DNA of 64,000 nt from Streptomyces galbus (lineage in GTDB: Bacteria; Actinomycetota; Actinomycetes; Streptomycetales; Streptomycetaceae). Under the pieces are notes generated by a model. The model was not told the origin of the DNA and made no database searches. It was given only the letters and a program-made list of their open reading frames with translations. The number at the start of each line of letters is the position of its first letter. Within the stretch, counting starts at the first letter, position 1. Shown piece by piece: positions 62,637-64,000 of the stretch. Where the stretch lies: the NCBI RefSeq assembly GCF_005280195.1, contig NZ_SZPR01000017.1:124001-188000 (forward strand). The letters run 5' to 3'. The position numbers and the translations under genes were made by a program.

Positions 62637-64000
62637 TTGACGACTCATCTGCGCTTCGCCCCAGAGATCTTGGTGCGACTCGGCGAGGAGCTCATCCCGC
62701 ACCCTGACCTGGGGGTGATCGAACTGGTCCGTAACGCCTACGACGCTGACGCTGACTACTGCAACGTCACCCTCACCAACGCGTCCCAACCCGGCGGGAC
62801 ACTGGTTGTCGAGGACAACGGTGACGGCATGACCGCAGACGACATCAGGGACGGCTTCCTCCTGATCGGCCGCTCGACGAAGCCTGGCTCGCCTCTGACG
62901 CGCAAGGGGCGACGTAAAGTCGGCGAAAAAGGGCTGGGGCGGCTCGCGGCCCTGCGCCTGGGACGCAGGGTGGATCTGATAACCCGGCCACGTGAAGAGC
63001 TAGGTACCGAGTATGTGCTTCAAATCGATTGGGCCGATTACGAGTCGGTGAATACCGTTGAGGACGTTGAATTAAACGTCGAGAAACGGCAGACAACGAA
63101 GAAGCCGGGCACCGACCTCACGATTTACGGCCTGCGTCAAGGCTTCGATGCCACCGAAATGGAGCGGCTCGCACGGGCCATGCGTCTCCTAACAGGATTC
63201 TTCGAAGATCAGGACACCGGCTTTAAGGCCACCCTCAATGCACCACAGTTCGAGAAAGTCGCCGCTGCCGTAAATCACGGATTCTTCGATGATTACGAGT
63301 ACAGACTAGTAGCTCATCTAGACGATGAGGGGCACGCAAGCGCGGCACTCTACAACTGGAAGAATGAAGAAGTTGCGCGTGGAGATCACTTTGATGTAGC
63401 GCAAGGTCGCGTGAGGGGCCAATTGCAGGCACCACTCGCTTATCAAGCGCCGCCAGCAACATTCGAACTTTGGATGTTCATCCTGGACGCCAAGTCCTTT
63501 ACCCGTCGGGCTTCACCACACAAACATTCCGATCTTAGGCCATGGCTTAAAGTGATTGGCGGTGTGCACCTATTTCATCGAGGTTTGCGTGTTCACCCAT
63601 ACGGCGACCCCGGATTTGACTGGCTCGAGCTGAACCTCCTGCGATCGCGCAGTCCAGAACTTCGGCCTTCCAGTAACACTAGTGTGGGTCGTGTTTCCGT
63701 GGAAGATCCGGGTGACGCCTTAACTCCCAAAACCGACCGGATGGGATTTCAGGAGAATCTGGCTTTCATCGATTTGCGCGAGTTTGCCCGACGAGCAACC
63801 GACTGGGCGGCGCGCGAGCGTCTTCGAATTCGTGAAGCCGGAAGGATCGGCGGAGCGGCAGCAGCCAAAAAGGAGAAGGAGAAGGCTAAGCGTTCGATCA
63901 ATACAGTTCTGAACGAGATCAGAAAATTCAATCCAGTTCAAGCGGCAGAAGTCTCAGAGTTGGTTGACACCCAAGAGCGATATATTCAAGCTCTTGAGCG
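62637..64000 (+). CDS. GHKL (MORC/Hsp90-like) ATPase, 3' end outside window
   Basis: The frame opens at TTG 62637 behind a strong GAAGGGGG and stays open to the window edge (454 codons visible). The N-terminal ATPase shows the N-box ELVRNAYDADA (29-39), G1 VVEDNGDGMT and G2 GEKGLGRLAALRLG with the IGRSTK loop, as in MORC, Hsp90 and related DNA-management or defence ATPases rather than two-component kinases; there is no H-box. Two TTA codons (63072-63074, 63720-63722) imply bldA dependence. The end of the visible part turns into a charged coiled coil (AAAKKEKEKAKRS). GC is lower than in the core. Confidence 0.8.
   Translation, partial: MTTHLRFAPEILVRLGEELIPHPDLGVIELVRNAYDADADYCNVTLTNASQPGGTLVVEDNGDGMTADDIRDGFLLIGRSTKPGSPLTRKGRRKVGEKGLGRLAALRLGRRVDLITRPREELGTEYVLQIDWADYESVNTVEDVELNVEKRQTTKKPGTDLTIYGLRQGFDATEMERLARAMRLLTGFFEDQDTGFKATLNAPQFEKVAAAVNHGFFDDYEYRLVAHLDDEGHASAALYNWKNEEVARGDHFDVAQGRVRGQLQAPLAYQAPPATFELWMFILDAKSFTRRASPHKHSDLRPWLKVIGGVHLFHRGLRVHPYGDPGFDWLELNLLRSRSPELRPSSNTSVGRVSVEDPGDALTPKTDRMGFQENLAFIDLREFARRATDWAARERLRIREAGRIGGAAAAKKEKEKAKRSINTVLNEIRKFNPVQAAEVSELVDTQERYIQALE

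Overview
The window is high-GC actinobacterial DNA and almost certainly comes from a Streptomyces chromosome. It carries a conservon (cvn) operon, nickel superoxide dismutase sodN with its maturation protease, a fused KGD-type 2-oxoglutarate dehydrogenase, a lon gene behind an HspR (HAIR) operator, and many GTG starts. From memory, the core genes (kgd, lon, the two-component pair, malic enzyme, amino-acid ABC transporter, sodN) match the SCO52xx neighbourhood of S. coelicolor; this was not checked by a search.

1-6.5 kb: end of an AurF-like diiron oxygenase, a TetR regulator, a secreted NlpC/P60 hydrolase, an unrecognised gene, and a divergent MerR regulator / old-yellow-enzyme pair sharing a MerR-type leaderless promoter. 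6.4-7.9 kb: a small AT-richer insert with one hypothetical membrane protein and a tRNA-like remnant, bracketed by imperfect 32-bp direct repeats. 7.8-13.5 kb: a five-gene cvn operon, cvnA-B-C-D plus a styrene-monooxygenase-like flavoprotein. 13.8-23.5 kb: PP2C-like phosphatase, MarR, GH25 lysozyme, Lon, GNAT, rhomboid-like protein, spermidine-synthase-like protein, and a response regulator / kinase pair. 23.8-27.6 kb: kgd.

27.7-41.1 kb is the most striking block: eight co-directional minus-strand genes. In transcription order they are a Trypco1 protein, a trypsin/VMAP-like protease, a MoxR ATPase, a vWA/TPR protein, a 58-residue FxSxx-COOH-type peptide precursor (fxsA), a radical SAM/SPASM enzyme (fxsB), a HEXXH protein, and a TIR-like/NB-ARC/TPR STAND protein (fxsT). 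It looks like a radical-SAM peptide system joined to a MoxR-vWA-protease conflict module. The precursor carries Tyr where the family motif has Phe.

41.3-52.2 kb is mostly core: DUF6104, DUF4097-PadR, an HTH/Clp-N pair under an apparent twin-palindrome operator, an MDR dehydrogenase, malic enzyme, a three-gene amino-acid ABC transporter, a CGNR regulator, sodX and sodN. From 52.2 kb onward the DNA is accessory. A decayed integrase and a near-complete relative flank a HAD phosphatase, a tightly coupled three-gene operon (FAD dehydrogenase, deoxyribosyltransferase-like protein, nucleosidase-fusion protein) and a divergent four-TM membrane protein. Then come a truncated TPR regulator and a frameshifted NUDIX gene. 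The window ends in a divergent pair, an N6-adenine methyltransferase and a GHKL (MORC/Hsp90-like) ATPase cut by the window edge, which together look like a defence module.
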